From: Utricularia gibba
Taxonomy: Eukaryota > Streptophyta > Magnoliopsida > Lamiales > Lentibulariaceae
DNA length: 37,439 nt
Direction: 5' to 3'
NCBI GenBank assembly: GCA_002189035.1
Contig: NEEC01000108.1
Span: 1-37,439, forward strand
Every line of letters starts with the position of its first letter. The first letter of the stretch is position 1. The notes below the pieces were generated by a model. It saw nothing but the letters and a program-made list of their open reading frames with translations, was not told the DNA's origin and ran no database searches. A program made the translations under genes and the position numbers. Positions 1 through 11,358 of the stretch are shown piece by piece.

Positions 1-3000
1 TTGACGCGACAGGTGAAATAGATATTGCATTTGAAGTTCCGGTTTCACTACATGAACAGAGTTTATGAGGTCTCCTGGTGTTTCAACTCTCTTTTACTTA
101 ATTCTGCCATTTTTCTATGGCTAAATGTTGCTCTCTGACTCTTTAGGCAAAGGATTACAAGATAATACTGGAAAGCATGCCTTATGAGTTGAAGAATATG
201 GAATTCACTTCAGAAAAATGCTTTTCATGTGGTAGCATACTTGGCAATGCTCAACCAAGAAAACTTATTGAAATGCCAGGGTATATTTACTGCTATGAAG
301 ATTCTGGGAGCTGCTCTGGTCTCTTTGGGGATAAAGAAAATTTTCTTGAGTTTGAGGAAGGAGAATTTCAATTGCTTTTGCTAACTCACAAGTTTCCTTC
401 TCGGAAGAAGGTATTTTTCTGTGCAAATACATATTATTCAGTCCAGAGTAGATTAGTCTTATTAATTTTTCTTTTCTTCTGCGTCAGTTCAAAAATGTAT
501 CAAATTTATCAGAAGTTTATGCTGAGGCCATACTTCTCCCATGGGATTTAACTGTGACTGTAGATGTGACTTGAATATGAGAAAGAGATGCGCCCCATAT
601 GACTCCACTGCCAACTTTCCAGCATTTAAAAATTGTTCAACCATCCAGAGGTTTAAATCAGAGCGAGATGCAGCTGATGTTTGCTGTTGCAGTTCAAAAG
701 ATGATAAAATTGAATTTGGACGTGCTCATGCTTCTTTTAGCCCTTGCAGTACTTCAAGGACTGTAGGTTCTGTTTCACTCCAAATTCCTCACTAGAACTG
801 CCATGTTCGATTGTTGTGAAACAATCAGAGAGCTGCTTCTTTGGTAGCTTGTTGAGCAACAGTTCAGGCTGTCAACCACTGCGAAGAAGGATGTTGCTGC
901 ACTTTCCTCCGGATGCTTTCTTTATATATGCTGTAAGCTGTGTTTAATTTTACTACTCTTGAGCAGTTCATTGTTTTTCATTACCCAACAAGAACTTCCT
1001 CGACTTTCAGGTGTTGAGAATTGGTGTTTGTTATGTTGTTAAGCTCGAGGAAGTTGGCGTTCCATGTCCAATAAAAGGAAATGCGAATGTCACCAGGCAT
1101 AAATTGTTTCAGCTCAAAAACACATATTTGGAGTGCAACTTTTTCATCATCTGAGACCTGCAAGAATTTTGATTCATGTGGTTCAGTTCCAATTTGCAAA
1201 GCAGAAGCAAGTAGAAAAATTAACATGCTTGGAGGGAGAAAACAACCTAAAAGTTCCTGCCTCACTAGGATTAATGCTGGTTCTGACATTCTTTCAGATG
1301 TAACGATATGTTGCTCCTTGTGCTCTTAGCCTTCTAGCGAGTGCAACTAGTATGGACAGTTGCATCGCAGATCAAACAGATTTTTCTGGTGAAAAACCAT
1401 TCATTTCCAAAGTTAACACCTCCTTGGCACAGGCTTTAGAGACTTCATCGTCCAATGGCCCTTTGCTCAAGGGCAGCCTGGTCACGTTAAGTGGTGCTGT
1501 GGTAGCTTTCCATCACGGCAATGGTGATGCATTGCCTACCGGACATGGTTATGTGGCTCGTGATGGCTTTCCAAGGATGTTCCATGAAAATAATGATCTC
1601 TGTGTCCTTGTTTTGGAAGACCATACTGTGGTATTTTCCTGCACCAACCTGCTTATGTTATTGCCTAACTTGTCTTCATATTCTTACTAGCATTAATATT
1701 TGTAGGTGAACATCGTCTGTAATCTGAGCAAGCAAGCTTACCCTGTAGGATTTGGAAGAGGTGTTCATGCGACCTTTTATCGAGTTCTCGCTCTAGGGTA
1801 TGTAAAATTCGTGATCATAGATAGTGTTTGTTAATTTGAACTTCCACCACTAAGATGCTAGCATTACTAGGACAAGTTGGACTGTGTAATAAAATTCTCT
1901 TGATTTTCTCAGTGAGCAAAACAAGTATATGACGATTCCTGCTTCCTTCATATCATTCAAGATTCCGGCTGATGAGTCCACGTCTGCATCAGAATCTGAT
2001 GCTGCTGCGGCGGCTTCAAATAGTGTATCATCCTTGCTCATATATGATGCACTGAAACTAGCAAAGCATCAACGAGCACAGTTTTGTTGCAGAGTAATTC
2101 ATGCAGAACTCTCATATGATTCAATAAGCGTTTCAATGCAGATTAATTCAATGTGGTGTCTTTGGTTTGAATCTTAGGTGGTGGGGGTTTATGTCGTTGT
2201 GATGGAGGAAGCCAGAGGAACACAAGTTTTCCAAGCAAGTATGCATGCAATGCCATCAGCGATCAGCATCCCCTTAGCCTGTTTCATCATTGGTATATTC
2301 CTTATGGATGCATATAGCAGTGCTTGCAGAGAGGATGACATATCTCTTCTTGTTCCAATGTTCCTTTCCTAGATGACGGTTCAAGCAGGTGTTGTTGTTG
2401 GGTCGACTCCGAGATGGCCGCCACCTTGCTTAAGCTAGACGTGAAACAAGATTCTACAGTAGTTTATGGAAGTTCAAAGGGTGGACAAAACCTGCCTTGC
2501 AGCAGCAGCAGCTTCCTCATTTCCCAACTCAAAAAGATTTTGAAGGAGCACAGGAGAGTAGTAGCAAAGAATCATGAACTCTTCTCTGCCTCTTCATTCC
2601 AATATCTGATGTTCTCGGCTGGCCCAAGTGCGTCAATTAGTTGCTCACATGAAGAAATTCTTTCACGCTTCTTTTCCAGCGCTTCTTCACTCAGCAAAAT
2701 TTGGGTAAGCTAATTTACTTTATCACACAGCTCTCTTGTGATATGTCTCCTTTTTTCACTGTGGACCGAGTTAGAATCTTGTTGCATGATAATGGGTTTT
2801 GTGTGATTGCTGCAGACCATTGTTGGGGAAAGGATCGATCAGAGAACTGCTTTGGTGTTGGACGAGAAATTGGCTGATCTTGGCATGCCAATGCCTCCAA
2901 TGCTGAACATTCGGGCAACCAGCATTTCCCAAACGGATTTGCTCCCTCAAGCCAGGAACATCATTGCAGAACTGATTGCACCCAATCTCACTGTAGGTTA

Positions 3001-3016
3001 CAAGGGACTGCAGTGA
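1..3016 (+). CDS. CTC1: CTC1-like telomere maintenance protein, C-terminal part (5' end outside window; frame breaks in first 1.35 kb)
   Basis: CTC1 is the large subunit of the CST complex, which binds single-stranded telomeric DNA and helps lagging-strand fill-in in the nucleus. Exons I can place: 3-69, 147-410, 488-932 (possibly split), 1011-1630, 1706-1797, 1913-2093, 2178-2292, 2373-2704 and 2816-3016 (stop TGA). From about 1320 on, all borders are GT..AG with matching phases and the reading frame is open. Segments I recall from plant CTC1 include AYPVGFGRGVHATFYRVL, the CCCW motif before MAATLLKL, and QARNIIAEL near the C terminus. Before 1.35 kb the frame changes near 24-60, 1080-1105 and 1297-1325, and 560-749 is ambiguous (linker or intron). 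It could be a decayed copy or carry sequence errors. Its 3' end faces the thioredoxin-like gene 188 bp away. Family assignment is from memory of homologues, about 85% sure. Confidence 0.8.
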
Positions 3017-3203
3017 TCTTGTCACAAAATCACTACTCCTGATTTCTGTGTACATAACTGTTCATTAGAAACTAGAAAGAACTAGCAGCCTGTTGATTAA
3101 TCTGATGCTGATTCTACTACATGATAAGTACACTGAAGAAGGCATAACAACTGCGCAAGTATTCACATTTATTTCATAGATCAAAAACACCTCTTGATAT
3201 CTG

Positions 3204-3857
3204 TTAAGGTTTCTGGGGCCGTTTCAGTTTGAGAAGATGAGATATACCTGCTACTACATGAAGTCTACTATTGGGAACCCCTGTTTTCGCTAATGCTCTT
3301 CCCTGTTTATCCAGCAGAACAAAGCATGGAACGTACTTGATATCGTAATGTAGGAGCTGCTTCAACACACCAGAAAGGTATCACATTCAATGGCGGCATG
3401 ATGAGAAGTTTGTGTGCAGGACGAAAGTGAAATTTACCTCGGGCAACCATTGATCACTTTCAGCATCAGCGACGACGACGCTGAGCCAGTCAGCATTTCG
3501 ATTTTCGACTTCTTTGACAAACGTCACCAGGGAATTGCAGAGCCTGCAATTGGGGGAGTAGAATTCCAGAACCGTAGCATCTTTCCCACTAGCCAAAGCT
3601 GCGGCTAAAGACCCCTGCTCCTCCTCTGCGCTTGAAAACCGTTTCTGATTCAATGACCGTAAAGGGTTTCCGGTGGAATTCGCGGAACCCAAGAAATTTG
3701 CAGCTGCGACGCCGAGATTCATCAGTGGCTTGAAAAGCCACGGCACGTCCCATGAACACTGATTGGTATTGCTCTTTTCTTGACGACTCCGTTGCTGTTG
3801 AGAATCAGGAAATGGCGATTTGAAGCAGAAAAACGGAGTCTTTGCCGCTGGGTTCAT
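3204..3857 (-). CDS. Thioredoxin-fold protein with CRLC active-site motif
   Basis: Two exons, 3438-3857 and 3204-3356, are joined in phase 0 (donor GTAAAT, acceptor GAAGCAG) and encode 190 residues. The ATG at 3857 is the first in the open frame. Residues about 84-190 look like a thioredoxin fold: VLEFYSPNC precedes a C-x-x-C pair (Cys104-Arg-Leu-Cys107) in place of WCGPC, and VPCF (Pro150) sits where the cis-proline loop is expected. The first 75 residues are Ser/Asn/Lys-rich with few acids and could be an organelle transit peptide (inference). The CRLC pair suggests a redox or redox-sensing role, but the substrate is unknown. I recognise the C-terminal block (GVPNSRLHV...) as typical of an uncharacterised plant thioredoxin-like family. 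The gene is convergent with CTC1. It is not a close relative of the thioredoxin-like gene at 13472. Confidence 0.85.
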
Positions 3858-5963
3858 TCCGGCGTCGGGATTGGAACAAAGGAGAGAATTGGTGAATAGA
3901 AATTAAATCTGGGGCAACATTTTAATTATGGAATAGTACCGTGGCCGAATGAAGTTTTTCAAATTATTATTTTCTCATATTTTTCAATTACACAAATAAC
4001 ATAAAGATTTCCCATTTTTAAAAATAACTTTAATCATCCAAATACATTATTTTAAATTTTAATGGCGTGTCATAAAAAAATATTTTAAAAATAAATATAT
4101 TATACATAAGTAAGTCCTCGTATTAAACGAAATTTAAAAAATATAAAATACTATAACATATTTCAATGTATCATTAATAAATTGCAATAATCATTTTGTA
4201 TAGAAATTGTGCCGACCTTACGTGACCCTACCGGAATGAATACGGACAACACGACTCGTCGCCCAAACCCTATCCCGATTTTATCACGACAAAAAAACCC
4301 TAAACCCTAACTAAAAGTGGGCCCCGTTTACTGCGCGGGACCCGCCATCCAAATATACCACTTTGTGCCGTGTTCAACGCACCAACCGGTTGCATGTGCC
4401 TTTCTTGGTGCCCCTCATCCATTCCTATGATCAAAAACCATGAGCTAACCCTCGCTTTGGGATAATATGAACCATCTATTACAAAAGGAATGAATTCTGC
4501 ATAAAAAACATAAATTTCTTAACGATTTCGAATTATTCTATTTTATTAGAAACATTTATTTAGAAAAAATGTAACTTTTTAGATCTCGTTTTTAACATGA
4601 AAAAAGTGTGGATGAAATGGTCAAATGCAGATTCATAAATGTAATATTCATCATTTACTTATATGATATTATCTGCTTTGAACAATCCATTCTTACGATT
4701 TTACAGTTTTCCATCACAAATCTCATTATAAGAGTTTTTTTTTATTTAAATACATTTACTTCATCATCTGTAACTCATGTGAAATTCCATCACAAGTTTC
4801 ATTGCCTTACATTCTCCCCCTCTTAGATGTTCATTATCCTACCATTGGCAAAAGCCCAAATTTAGCTTTGATACTAAATCCTCTTATGATATGCATTATT
4901 CATTAGCAATGATTATAATTACGAACATCATATATATAAATATACATTATGATCAATAATAAAACTACAGTTTCGTGTCTAATTCTTCAAATCATTGTAA
5001 TAATTCTCCTAAATGTTTTGAGACAGTGCAACTACAGTAAAATGCAATCATTGGGTGGGGGGTGAGTAAGCACAAAATAGCGACCCCCGAGACATGTCAC
5101 ATGGTCGAAACGTGACAGTCCATTAAGGAAACAAGTCGACTGTTTGTCTAGGGCTGGTCTGATTCAAGACAAGTGCCCTTCACAAGATTTTTTTACATAT
5201 TAAAGTAAACCACACTTCATGACACGACTCTTGGAGTAAATAATTGATGATGCCTTCGCTCACCTAATCTCCACGCCCGGGTTCATCTTCGCTGCATTAG
5301 GGTTCTATGCTATTGTTCAATAACAAGATCTTAATTTTATGATATGGTGATAATTGATCTTATGTTGTAGTAAAACATGAACTCATCACGTATTTAGGTT
5401 TCGTTAATCTTATAGTTCAAAAAACTATGACTACTCATACCCCAAAAGAGATGACGTATTCGATAAATTGAATAAATGTATATGAAATCTAGATATACAA
5501 TAAACATAAATTATAATTAATACTAATCGAGTCTGAAAGTTAAATGTTTTAATATTATATTAAAATTAAGTATTCAATGGATTGAATTAATATACATGAA
5601 AACTAAATATTTATGAAAAACATAGATCAAAGTTCCAAATATTAGATCTAACTAATTATTAATAATCTATAATTTTTTATATATTTGATGATATCATATT
5701 AATTTTTTAATGTGAAATTGTTTTTCCCTAATATTTAGTACTCATACCCTCGTAATATTATATTGAAAATACAATGATTAATATTTTGTTAAATATCTTA
5801 TATGATCAAACACGTTCAAGTTTTCTCAAATATTTTATTTATGTACAATTAATCCTACCGACACGTAATGACGAGCAAATTAAAATATTGTGGTATGGAC
5901 TACAAACCCTAAAAGAAGCAAAAGGTCACATGCAAGTATTGATTATGACTCAATAGCTATCGT
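3858..5963. other. AT-rich intergenic region and promoter of the thioredoxin-fold gene
   Basis: I see no gene here. The first 450 bases upstream of the thioredoxin-fold start hold its promoter and a telobox doublet near 4295-4311. From 4480 the sequence is very AT-rich with short chance frames only. Around 4780-4900 there is a scrap that may come from an LTR retroelement (see findings). Confidence 0.6.
4295..4311 (+). promoter_or_regulatory. Telobox doublet (AAACCCTAAACCCTAAC)
   Basis: Two tandem plant telomere-type repeats lie about 440 bases upstream of the thioredoxin-fold start codon. Teloboxes are known in promoters of many plant translation and growth genes, where telobox-binding MYB proteins act. 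The motif is seen directly; function here is inferred. A single telobox-like CCCTAAACCC also occurs near 19193, upstream of RID3. Confidence 0.45.
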
Positions 5964-6675
5964 TCAGTGAATTCTTAGTAAGAAGATACTGAGTTCTTGA
6001 CCCGAGGCTCCGTCGGGATTGATCATGTGGAACGACTCTGAATTCTTCGATCCAACGACTCGATCGAATCTTGCTCGGACGTATGTTACCTCGCCGTCGA
6101 CGTACTCCTTCTCCGACGGCGGCGGCGGCAGAACTCCGGCGCCCATTGAAATGCCTGCTGGGCAGTGATTAGTGTTCCGGTGTAGTAGCAGATTAGAAGT
6201 GGGATGGGACTCCGGTACCTCTTAGGAGCTTCATGACGTGGGCATCCTCGTCGCTCATCTCCAGCCTTCTAATGGAGTACCCCATCTTCCTGCCATTGCA
6301 GTAAACCTCCCACACGAACTCTTCCAGAAGCTTCCGCTTGTGCGTCCTGGTGTCGGTTTCGAGGGCGATCCGGAGGACATCGGAGGCCATTTCTTTGTGT
6401 AGAAACGTCGTGAGAATGGGAAGTTCGGTCACAAAGATGGGCGATCCTTGAGGATCTTCTTGTATGGCTAATGAGAGCCTCCCCTTCCGGTACCCGTAGA
6501 GCGTCCCGATGGAAGCCTTATCGGTGAGAAGAGGCCGCCGGTGACGGCCGCTGAGGAGGGCCGCAACCTTGTACCCGGCGGAAAGCATGGGAAGCAGCTT
6601 AAACATCCGGAAAATCCCCCCCATCGCCGCCGGCTTCTTCCCGCCACGGAGGCCGCCTCTCCGATTACCTTCCAT
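5964..6675 (-). CDS. MIZU-KUSSEI1-like (DUF617) protein
   Basis: The family is plant-specific. Its founder, MIZ1, is an ER-associated protein needed for root hydrotropism; the role of this paralogue is unknown. Two exons, 6219-6675 and 5964-6154, give 215 residues across a 64-nt intron (AGAG|GTACC ... CAGCAG|GC), restoring the family block LLRGISMGAGVLP. The DUF617 domain runs to the C terminus: GTLYGYRKGRLSLAIQED, a middle GRKMGYSIRR segment, and the typical ending SESFHMINPDG...QELSIFLLR. I chose the ATG at 6675 because the upstream frame has no ATG and a TATA-like element lies about 50 bases before it. Most DUF617 genes I know are single-exon, so the intron is unusual. Without splicing the frame stops after LLRGTGVPSHF. 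Confidence 0.88.
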
Positions 6676-6719
6676 GACCTGTTCAGTGAGACTGTGAGTG
6701 GTGAACTGCAACAGGGGGA

Positions 6720-6729
6720 CTATAAATAG
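6720..6729 (-). promoter_or_regulatory. TATA-like element of the DUF617 gene
   Basis: CTATTTATAG on the gene's strand lies 45 bases before the ATG at 6675. This spacing implies a short 5' leader and supports that ATG over the upstream in-frame TTG at 6711. Confidence 0.5.
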
Positions 6730-9438
6730 GAGAAAGCAAGCAAATTAGTTATGGGTGGGGGCTTGAGGAGAGGCCCAGAGGAAGGCAAGTTGGCTGCCAC
6801 ACCCAAAGGACCCCATTCTCGGCTTTTCCCCCATGGGAAGAAAGCATTTTCACTCCTTATCAGCCTGATGACAAGCTGCCCACACCATTCATTGCGTCGG
6901 GGATGAAAGTCTTCACAAGTTGAGTGGGGAACACCACAGAGGCGGTGAGGGAGATGGATCACGAGTGCATGTTCTGTATCAAAGTTGTGGGGCACTTTGG
7001 AAAATCAGATCCAGGACCACATGAAGGAAGGACAGCCTCAGAAGCGAAGAGAGTTGATGGCGGATGCCTTAAAGAGGAAAAAAGAAGCCATCATCGTGCT
7101 TTCTCCAACCCAGAAAACCCATTTTCAACAATAACACTATTATAACAAACAGTATCACATTTTATCAAGTATATAATAAATTATAAATTACTAATAATTA
7201 ATTGAATTTAATTTTTATTAGACTTCAAGTGTAATAGTCATATTCATCCAATCTTTAATTTTAACAAATCATTCTTAATTTTATTAAAAGCTTAACCTCA
7301 GAAAAAACAAAAATAAGAAAAACTATTTTATTTTTAATAATTAGAAATTCAGTTTTTAATAAAAGGAAGCAACCCATCAAACACAATATTTATTTTAAAT
7401 TTATGAATAAAATTATATCTAATTTTTAATAATTTAAACCCTATCTTCATCTTTAGCTTGTTTCTTGTAACTCATTGGGCCTTCCCAATCTCGGGTAAAA
7501 ATCATCTTAATATCCACGAGCCCAATAACATAATCACGATTATGCCATTGACCTTCATAGCCGTTGACTTTGATATACTTATTTTTTAAAATAATGCAAT
7601 TTCGAGAGTTGGCCTGCATGCCATATACTCTAAAATCATGAATTCAAACTCCAAAATTATGTTCAATTTATTTAAACAATATTTTTTAAATAATATTCGA
7701 AATGTAATTTAAAAAATACTATTCAACCTATTATTATATAATAAATCGGATTTTATCTTGTCTTGCAACCATTGGTCGTAGGTCACACGAGAGCGACCTG
7801 TCACGTGCGTTGGTCTGATAAGTTCACATGAAAATTCTTGTAAGACTTGGGCTTTACTCTTCTTACCTCCTCCACAAGCATCTCCTCTTGACCCCCACTT
7901 TTCCATTTCTTTTTTATTGGAGAAAAATGCTGTAATTTTTTTAATTAAATTTTATCAGTGATTAATCTCCCATAATCATTCATGCAACTATGCAGCTTTT
8001 GCCGCCAAGGTTAAAATAATTAAAAAATTAGAAATTAATCAGGAGATTAGTAGTGTTTAGTTAATTATAATTAATTAATTAGTTATATTTAAGTTCATCA
8101 TTATCTTAATCGGAAAGTGGGATGCGGTTGCTTGGTTGGACACAAAAATCTCAACACATTACGCAATGGAAATGCGTTTATTATTTTAATTTATAATAAT
8201 AATAATAGCGTTGAACAGTGTTTTTATTTTTTGTGGGGCCCGGTTAAGACGACCAACAGCTATTGGATAGAGTTCAAACATTCAATTCCAGTTAATTGAT
8301 TTCTTTATTTATTTATAATATTTAAAAAATAAATAAATTTGGTTGGATATTTGAAATTCGAAAATGTTTCGAATTAATTAAAAAAATTGGTAATATTTTG
8401 TTTTGGAATGGGAAAAAAACATCGTGAATAGTATACTCGAGGATTTTATATTTAGAGAAAAAAAAAAAAAGATGTGCAAAATGGTTTTCCTCACGTTTTT
8501 CATGATGAGCACCAACTTAAACGTACATCCGTCTTCTTTCTTTCATCTGATGATGTGATAGTAAGATATTTTCTTAATTTATTATTAAATATTATTAGTA
8601 GAAATCGAGATGGATGAGTTTGAGTGAACGACGTTTTACTACAAGACCACGATATAAAGTATATATACTTTAAGATTTTTTTATAGTGATTCTGTTTAAT
8701 TTTAGTTATCTTATATTAAAGTTAAAAATATAAATTTTGAAATAAGTTTATAAATTAATGAATTTCTTAAATATATATTTTAATAATTAAGTAAAAAAAT
8801 TAATACATAAATTATATTATTCAATTTTAGACATCTTTAAAATATATATTATACTATTAAATTTTATATTATGCATTTTATAATACTTTACAAGATAGAT
8901 TTATATTATCAAAACTGATTTTATTTTATATAATTTAAAATATATCTTCAAGTTTTAGAAGAATCGTTTTATTTGCCAAATTTATGTTTTAAAAATCAAT
9001 GATAATAAAGTATATAATTGATATTTACTATTAATTATTACTCTTCTAAACATATGTATTAGATATAATATTATTTTTTATATATCAAATAAATTTTCAA
9101 TTTTAATCGTATTTATATAAGCACCGTTAATTCAAATGTCTCCTAATATGATTTCGAAGATTCGAGTTGTAATTTTTTTTATCAGAGAAAAAATGTATGA
9201 TTGATAAGCATGGAAAAGATTGTATTAAAATGGATGGTTGAATTAGGGTTTGATAATTCCGGGTCCAAGACATTCTCCCTACGGATGGAACTCAGCATCT
9301 GAATCAAACCCCAACATCTTCAAGAATATGCAGCCAGCAGCCGCCACCCGAGTTGCTTCTCTTGACAGTGTGTCGGAAGTTTCCTCATGAGCAAAAAAAT
9401 ATGTATCTTGGTCTCCCTGCCCGCCGGCCACTTCTTTC
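6730..9438. other. Intergenic region: DUF617 upstream sequence, then AT-rich DNA
   Basis: Positions 6730-7140 have higher GC and are probably the promoter region of the DUF617 gene. From 7145 to about 9300 the sequence is strongly AT-rich with short chance frames on both strands (for example 7434-7619 and 7709-7906), none with a recognisable domain. I see no RNA gene or intact mobile element. The last 150 bases belong to the lipase promoter. Confidence 0.6.
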
Positions 9439-9444
9439 TATAAA
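9439..9444 (+). promoter_or_regulatory. TATA box of the patatin-like lipase gene
   Basis: TATAAA lies 79 bases before the ATG at 9523. The ATG at 9444 overlaps this box and is in another frame, so it cannot be in the mRNA. This makes 9523 the first ATG of the transcript. Confidence 0.6.
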
Positions 9445-9522
9445 TGTCTCCTCAGCCCATGCAGGCTGCAGCACCGATTGGAATCCATACAGACAGACAT
9501 CAGTCAACAAAGCTTCCTGAGA

Positions 9523-11159
9523 ATGGTAAACGGCTACCCTTCGACCCCGAGACTCATCACGGTTCTGAGCATCGACGGAGGGGGTGTTCGCGGCATCATT
9601 CCGGCGACCATCTTGGAGTTCCTTGAGCACCAGCTTCAGGTATGCGGAGGATGGATACATGATGGATCATTTTGTTATTTGGAACTGAGATGTTGTGTGT
9701 GTTTAGGAACTGGATGGGAGAGATGCGAGGCTGGCGGATTACTTCGATGTCATCTCCGGGACGAGCACCGGTGGCCTGGTAGCGACTATGCTGACGGCGC
9801 CGGACGAGAACAACCGCCCTCTCTTTGCGGCTAAGGACATCGTGCCTTTCTATCTTGAGAACTGCCCCAAGATATTTCCTCAGAGACGGTGGGTACTATC
9901 AGAGTTGTGCTCATGGTTCTTTTTGTTACTGCTGCTGATAGGCTGATCGGAAAAGTTCATTGTGATGCAGTTGCCTCAACTGGCTCAAGCCCTTTGTTGG
10001 TCCGAAGTATGATGGAAAATACCTTCACAAGCTCGTGAGAAGAATTCTGGGAAACACTCGATTGTGTGAAACTGTAACGAATCTCGTGATTCCAGCCTTC
10101 GACATCAAGAACTTGCAGCCCACGATCTTCTCTTCGTTCCAGGTCCGACTTTGCGACCCTCGTCCTCGATCATCATGTCGAGAAACAGCACACATGTTAA
10201 TGGTCTGATTGATTTCATGTATGCAGGTGCGGAAGAACCCTCGTATTGATGCTCAGTTGGCAGACATATGCATCGCCACATCCGCAGCTCCCACATACTT
10301 ACCAGCTCACTACTTCACCACTAGGGACGCTGAGGGCAACCTCCATGACTTCCATCTCATCGACGGCGGAGTCGCGGCGAACAATCCGGTAGGGTGATGT
10401 TCATCAGTATGCATTGAGGCTCATCGCTGTTTTGATGATGAATTTGTTTTAATACCTTTTGTTTTCCTTCACAGACCTTAGTTGCTATCAACCAAGTCTC
10501 CAAACAAATCTTCGAATCGAACCCGGATTTCTTCCCATTAATGCCGATAGAGATGACACGATTCTTGGTCATCTCCATCGGCACAGGCTCCCCGAAACAA
10601 GCGAGGTGTCTGACCGCTAGGAAAGCGTCCAAATGGGGCGTTTTTGGATGGCTGCTCCCCATTGTTAATGTCTTCTGCCAAGCAAGTGCAGACATGGTGG
10701 ATCTCCATATCTCGGTGGTCTTTGAAGCCTTTCGATCCCAGGAAAACTACCTCAGGATCCAAGTGAGTAGCAGCATAAGCTAAACAACACAGAATGTGTA
10801 ACAGTATATTGAGTTTGATATAAGAACATGAATTGTATGAATCGCAGGAAGACAATCTGATTGGTGGAGAGGCATCAGTTGATCAAGCAACGAAATCTAA
10901 CCTGAAAAAGTTGATAGAAATTGGGAAGAATCTGCTGAAGAAACCAGTTTCAAGGGTAAATCTTGAGACTGGTGTGTTTGAGCCTGTTAAAGGCCATGGT
11001 AGTAATGAAGAAGCTCTAACCAGGTACCAATTTTAAATATTGATTAGCAGTTTCCTTTTCAAAACAAAATGATGTTGATTAACTTTGATTATTCTTTTTT
11101 GCAGGTTTGCAAAACTGCTTTCTGAGGAGAGGAAGATGAGGCAGTCAATGCCCCAATAA
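9523..11159 (+). CDS. PLP2: Patatin-like phospholipase (PLP2-like lipid acyl hydrolase)
   Basis: It hydrolyses acyl chains from membrane glycero- and galactolipids; plant relatives act in defence, cell death and oxylipin supply. Seven exons (9523-9639, 9707-9888, 9971-10142, 10227-10388, 10475-10762, 10848-11023, 11105-11159) join in phase to 383 residues with no break. The patatin core is complete: oxyanion-hole motif DGGGVRG (residues 18-24), nucleophile elbow GTSTG (57-61, Ser59) and the dyad Asp in LIDGG (Asp203). No signal peptide is visible, as usual for the cytosolic PLP2 group. The start follows from the TATA box at 9439. The open frame extends upstream of 9523 but contains no ATG. 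The length fits the family (about 380-410). The gene is convergent with DPH4, with 199 bp between stop codons. Confidence 0.93.
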
Positions 11160-11358
11160 CTCAAGCAGATTGCAGATTCTATTTGTTAAATTGATTCTTT
11201 GGTCTTTTAGCTGTTTCTTTGTCCTTTCATTCTTTGTAACCATTCAATGACACATCTCTTGTAAATACTTCAGAATAATACAGGAACATCTTTCAACTCT
11301 TTGAGCTTGTTACTGTATATGCAAAGGACGAAATATAAGTAAACATCACTCCACTACT

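Noticed and set aside
541-947. Two short separate plus-strand genes (frames at 541-795 and 744-947)
   Set aside because: They overlap CTC1-like blocks in the same order and orientation, so they are pieces of the CTC1 gene, not new genes.
4295-4311. Interstitial telomere array connected with the nearby CTC1 gene
   Set aside because: Only about two repeat units are present, which is a normal promoter telobox; nearness to CTC1 is probably chance.
7434-7906. Two small minus-strand frames (61 and 65 codons) as genes
   Set aside because: No domain, AT-rich surroundings, no promoter or splice context; they look like chance frames.
9478-9522. Longer lipase N terminus from 9478
   Set aside because: The codon at 9478 is TTG; the open frame has no ATG before 9523.
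9444-9626. Alternative lipase start at ATG 9444
   Set aside because: It overlaps the TATA box and is in a different frame from the patatin domain.
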